62,574 nt of DNA from contig DAOKYU010000012.1 in NCBI GenBank assembly GCA_035325995.1, positions 1 through 62,574 of the forward strand. The letters run 5' to 3'. This document shows, piece after piece, positions 59,907 to 62,574 of this stretch (its first letter is position 1; every line of letters begins with the position of its first letter). The notes below the pieces were generated by a model. The model was not told the origin of the DNA and searched no databases. It saw nothing but the letters and a program-made list of their open reading frames with translations. The translations under genes were made by a program, and so were the position numbers. Source of the stretch: Thermodesulfobacteriota bacterium. GTDB taxonomy: Bacteria; Desulfobacterota_D; UBA1144; Nemesobacterales; UBA2774.

Positions 59907-61259
59907 ATGAAGATTGCTATGCTATCGCCCATAGCTTGGCGCACACCACCCAGACATTACGGCCCATGGGAGAATGTGGTCTCCCTTCTGACAGAAGGAC
60001 TGGTAGCTCGGGGAATCGATGTGACATTATTCGCTACTGGCGAATCACAAACCACGGGCCAACTAAAAAGCGTCTGCCCAATGGGTTATGAGGAAGACGG
60101 CACGATGGTGCCCAAGGTATGGGAATCTTTGCATATTTCTGAACTGTTTGAGCAAGGAGATGCCTTCGACCTAATTCACAACCATTTTGATTATCTGCCT
60201 CTGACATATTCTGGTATGACTTCAACACCGCTGGTGACCACTATCCATGGGTTCTCTTCCCCCAAAATTCTCCCGGTTTACAAAAAGTATAACGGTAAAT
60301 GCTTTTATGTTGCCATTAGTGAGGCTGACAAGTCACCAGAGCTTGACTACGTCGCCACCATCCATCATGGCATCGACCTTGATCAGTTCACATTCAGGTC
60401 CGATCATGGTACATATTTGCTTTTTTTCGGTCGAATACACCCTGAGAAAGGTACCGCAGAATGCATAGAGGTGGCCCGGAGAACCGGCATGAAACTCATT
60501 ATAGCGGGTATCATCCAGGACCAGGCCTATTTTGATACTAAAGTTAGCCCTTATTTAGATGATGACCGTATTACCTTTATTGGCGCCGCTGCGCCAGAAA
60601 AACGCAACAAGTTGCTGGGTGGCGCGTATGCCCTGTTACACCCCATCAGCTTTGATGAACCATTCGGACTTTCTGTGGTCGAATCTATGGCATGTGGTAC
60701 TCCGGTACTTGCTTTTTCAAGGGGTAGCATGCCTGAAATTATCGCCCATGAGAAAACGGGGTTCCTAACCACTGACATTGACGGCATGGCCCAAGCTGTC
60801 AAACATGTCATGGATATTGACCGTCGCATGTGCCGTGATTGGGTAGATACACGCTTCAGTGTGAACCGAATGGTGTCGGATTATATTCGGGTGTATGAAA
60901 CCATTATCGGTCAAAACAGGCGTCAGGACCACAGACCCTGGGGATATTATGAGATTTTATCCGACAAGCCCGATCACAAGGTCAAACGGATCACAGTCTA
61001 CCCTGGGCAACGACTGAGTTACCAGCGCCATTTCAGACGTTCCGAGCACTGGTATGTACTTAGCGGCACAGCTGTGGTGACTAAAAATAACGAGGACATA
61101 GAGCGAATACCCGGCCAAGCCATCGATCTCCCTGTTGGGACATGGCACCGCGTACGTAACCCTGGATCGGACAACTTGGTATTAATTGAGGTGCAGACTG
61201 GAGATTACTTCGGAGAGGATGATATTGAAAGATCAGAAGATGACTATGGCAGAGTCTAA
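59907..61259 (+). CDS. GT4 glycosyltransferase fused to phosphomannose isomerase type II cupin
   Basis: 450 aa. Residues 1-335: GT-B family 4 (IAWRTPPRHYGPWENVVSLLTEGLV by its ends; DLIHNHFDYLPL; VTTIHGFS; LLFFGRIHPEKGT; EPFGLSVVESMACGTPVLAF by its ends). Residues 344-450: the cupin of bifunctional mannose-6-phosphate isomerases, beginning P344-W345-GYYEIL, then VKRITVYPGQRLSYQRHFRRSEHWYVLSGTAVV by its ends and LPVGTWHRVRNPG. In other bacteria that cupin is fused to ManC, yet the ManC here (61500) lacks it. So the domain moved to a glycosyltransferase. AAGGAG precedes the ATG. The 193 bp before it hold nothing I recognise. Confidence 0.87.
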   Translation: MKIAMLSPIAWRTPPRHYGPWENVVSLLTEGLVARGIDVTLFATGESQTTGQLKSVCPMGYEEDGTMVPKVWESLHISELFEQGDAFDLIHNHFDYLPLTYSGMTSTPLVTTIHGFSSPKILPVYKKYNGKCFYVAISEADKSPELDYVATIHHGIDLDQFTFRSDHGTYLLFFGRIHPEKGTAECIEVARRTGMKLIIAGIIQDQAYFDTKVSPYLDDDRITFIGAAAPEKRNKLLGGAYALLHPISFDEPFGLSVVESMACGTPVLAFSRGSMPEIIAHEKTGFLTTDIDGMAQAVKHVMDIDRRMCRDWVDTRFSVNRMVSDYIRVYETIIGQNRRQDHRPWGYYEILSDKPDHKVKRITVYPGQRLSYQRHFRRSEHWYVLSGTAVVTKNNEDIERIPGQAIDLPVGTWHRVRNPGSDNLVLIEVQTGDYFGEDDIERSEDDYGRV

Positions 61260-61499
61260 CGGACAGAGCATTAGTTTTTGCATAAAATACCCCATACTGG
61301 GCTGACATGATGTGCCATGCCAGCTAGAAACCAACGCAGTTGGGTTTATGCTGATGTGACTAGACCAATGAACCTTCAAGGATAGTGAAAACACAATGAA
61401 ATTGCAGAACTCTGTGACGTCCGTTGGGATTGTGCAACGATCAGGTGGATTAGAATTTCTCAAATCCCATAATCTTATTAGCCGAGATGAGGTGTCGAA

Positions 61500-62555
61500 A
61501 TGAATAGTATTAATAAAAACCTCGTTGTCATTATTATGGCTGGTGGCGTCGGCACTCGGTTCTGGCCACTAAGCACGCATATGAGACCAAAACAATTCAT
61601 TCAACTTTTTGATGACCGAAGCCTACTACAAAAAAGTTATGATCGAGTGCGGGGCTTCGTGCCGAATGAGCGCGTGATAGTGTTGACCAACCGGCAGTTC
61701 ACGCCACTGGTCCGCGAACAACTTCCTCATATTCCGGAACATAACATTATTGGAGAACCAGAGCGTAAAGACACTGCCGCTACGGTTTGTCTCGGCATGC
61801 TTATCGCCAAGAAACGCTTCGGTAATCCAATAATCGTTATTTTAACATCTGACCATTTGATCGAACCAATTGACCGATTTCAACAAGCACTACTTTCAGC
61901 AACGAAACGGGCAGATGAAACTGGAGCGCTTTACACATTCGGAATCAAACCAACCCATGCGGCCACCGGCTACGGATACTTGGAGGTTGGCAAAAATGTT
62001 GCCGGAGAAGACGAAATAGAACACTTCAAGGTTGTCTCCTTCAAGGAGAAACCTAATTCCTTACTGGCCAGTCAGTATTTGAAGTCCGGGAGGTATTTGT
62101 GGAATTCAGGGATGTTTGTATGTTCTGCTGATGTCCTTTACAAAGAATTCATGTTGAACATTCCTAAGCATTTGAGACATTTGACCAAGGCCGTTGAAAA
62201 GATGGATACGGACAAGTGGGAATATGAGCTGGAAAAGCAATTTGCTTTTCTAGACAAGATTTCCATCGATTATGCTGTAATGGAAAGAGCACAGGATATA
62301 CGCTGTGTGGCAACTGATTTTTCTTGGAAAGATGTTGGAGGTTGGTTAGCAATCCAAGACTTTATTGCTCACGATGACAATGCAAATTATTTTAGAGGCA
62401 AAGTTTACTCACTTGATGCCACAAGGAATCTGGTCTTTTGCGATCAGGCCCAGGAAACGTTGGCTTTAGTGGGAATCAGCGACATAGTTGTTGTTCGCGC
62501 TGGTGAAAAAACCCTTGTCGTGACCTTCCCCCCTTTTTTATACCACAGCAAATGA
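61500..62555 (+). CDS. manC: Mannose-1-phosphate guanylyltransferase
   Basis: 351 aa. Nucleotide-binding IMAGGVGTRFWPLSTHMRPKQF by its ends, EPERKDTAATVCLG, TSDHLI, FKEKP, YLWNSGMFV and the metal-binding end of the NTP-transferase fold are clear. It makes GDP-mannose from mannose-1-phosphate and GTP. It lacks the PMI cupin. The last residues (TLVVTFPPFLYHSK) do not look like the usual family end. A run of C then T (near 62527-62538) lies there, so an indel is possible. 240 bp before it hold no gene. Confidence 0.93.
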   Translation: MNSINKNLVVIIMAGGVGTRFWPLSTHMRPKQFIQLFDDRSLLQKSYDRVRGFVPNERVIVLTNRQFTPLVREQLPHIPEHNIIGEPERKDTAATVCLGMLIAKKRFGNPIIVILTSDHLIEPIDRFQQALLSATKRADETGALYTFGIKPTHAATGYGYLEVGKNVAGEDEIEHFKVVSFKEKPNSLLASQYLKSGRYLWNSGMFVCSADVLYKEFMLNIPKHLRHLTKAVEKMDTDKWEYELEKQFAFLDKISIDYAVMERAQDIRCVATDFSWKDVGGWLAIQDFIAHDDNANYFRGKVYSLDATRNLVFCDQAQETLALVGISDIVVVRAGEKTLVVTFPPFLYHSK

Positions 62556-62574
62556 GAGTTTCCCGTTCATTTTA

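Larger units (their letters stand above)
48779..62574. mobile_element. Inferred integrated element, left end at the tRNA fragment, right end not reached
   Basis: Evidence: the tRNA-Met fragment at the left edge; AT-rich composition and altered codon use across the whole stretch; an excisionase-like HTH gene, a DnaB-N/RecA-type ATPase and tightly overlapping small genes at 50.0-52.7 kb; no intact tRNA-Met or integrase in the remainder. It is not certain that the mannose-glycan cluster (53.0-62.6 kb) belongs to the same element: its composition is somewhat higher in GC than the 48.9-52.7 kb part, so it may be a separate acquisition. Confidence 0.55.

Overview
The window comes from a Gram-negative bacterium. 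It encodes outer-membrane efflux proteins, a beta-barrel porin, several lipobox lipoproteins, signal peptidase II and a Tol-Pal-type YbgF protein. From 1 to about 47.5 kb the DNA is GC-rich, with heavy use of AGG and ATA codons. I cannot place it taxonomically with confidence. The gene mix (NtrC-type two-component pair, MaoC-Pta/AckA pair, F420-type luciferase-like oxidoreductase, ECF42-type sigma factor) would suit a deltaproteobacterium-like lineage or a related uncultured phylum.

Layout of the GC-rich part. 0.3-4.9 kb: co-directional genes for a membrane-anchored HExxH/TPR protein, lspA, riboflavin synthase, shikimate kinase and a cyclase-family hydrolase. 5-10.6 kb: a lipoprotein, two small unknowns, thioredoxin, and a TolC-family gene divergent from a TetR regulator with a clear palindromic operator. 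10.7-20 kb: a wax-synthase-like MBOAT protein, a CPBP protease, a 3'(2'),5'-bisphosphate nucleotidase, an aldo/keto reductase, a second cyclase-family enzyme, a CAP-domain lipoprotein, exported MsrA, a sigma-54 two-component pair and YbgF. 20-27 kb: ackA with a MaoC-Pta fusion, a NodZ-like glycosyltransferase, a VapBC45-like toxin-antitoxin pair and a porin. 27.8-30.7 kb: a sulfonate/nitrate-type ABC importer whose ATPase carries an N-terminal TusA sulfur-carrier domain. 32-37 kb: a cupin, a Cys-rich secreted protein, nitronate monooxygenase, an LLM oxidoreductase and a DJ-1/PfpI protein. 37-42.5 kb: an ECF42-type sigma factor with eight small stress or detoxification genes, arranged as two operons that each start with the same bipartite promoter. 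43-47.5 kb: a MacA-MacB-NodT efflux operon.

From about 47.5 kb the DNA is visibly AT-richer and codon use changes. A 45-nt tRNA-Met 3' fragment at 48.78 kb looks like the left attachment site of an integrated element. The element runs rightward through a small replicon- or satellite-like module: an AlpA/Xis-like HTH protein, a DnaB-N/RecA-like ATPase and several small overlapping genes. It may continue through a mannose-glycan cluster made of a solo XRE regulator, a short RelA-type alarmone synthetase, three GT4 glycosyltransferases (one fused to a phosphomannose-isomerase cupin), a phosphomannomutase and a mannose-1-phosphate guanylyltransferase. No intact tRNA-Met is visible to the right, so the far end, if this is one element, lies outside the window. 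Left of the fragment is a decayed DUF262 gene.

A family of non-coding modular repeats lies at 1-150, 6240-6640, 30.9-32.3 kb and about 33.86-34.08 kb. The copies are strings of short hairpins whose stems differ between copies yet stay perfectly paired, while loops and linkers are kept. This is the most unusual signal in the window.

The glycan cluster makes sense as phosphomannomutase plus ManC producing GDP-mannose for the GT4 enzymes, with the PMI cupin supplying mannose-6-phosphate. The ABC-TusA operon points to import of a sulfur compound. The ECF42 cluster looks like a self-contained stress regulon.
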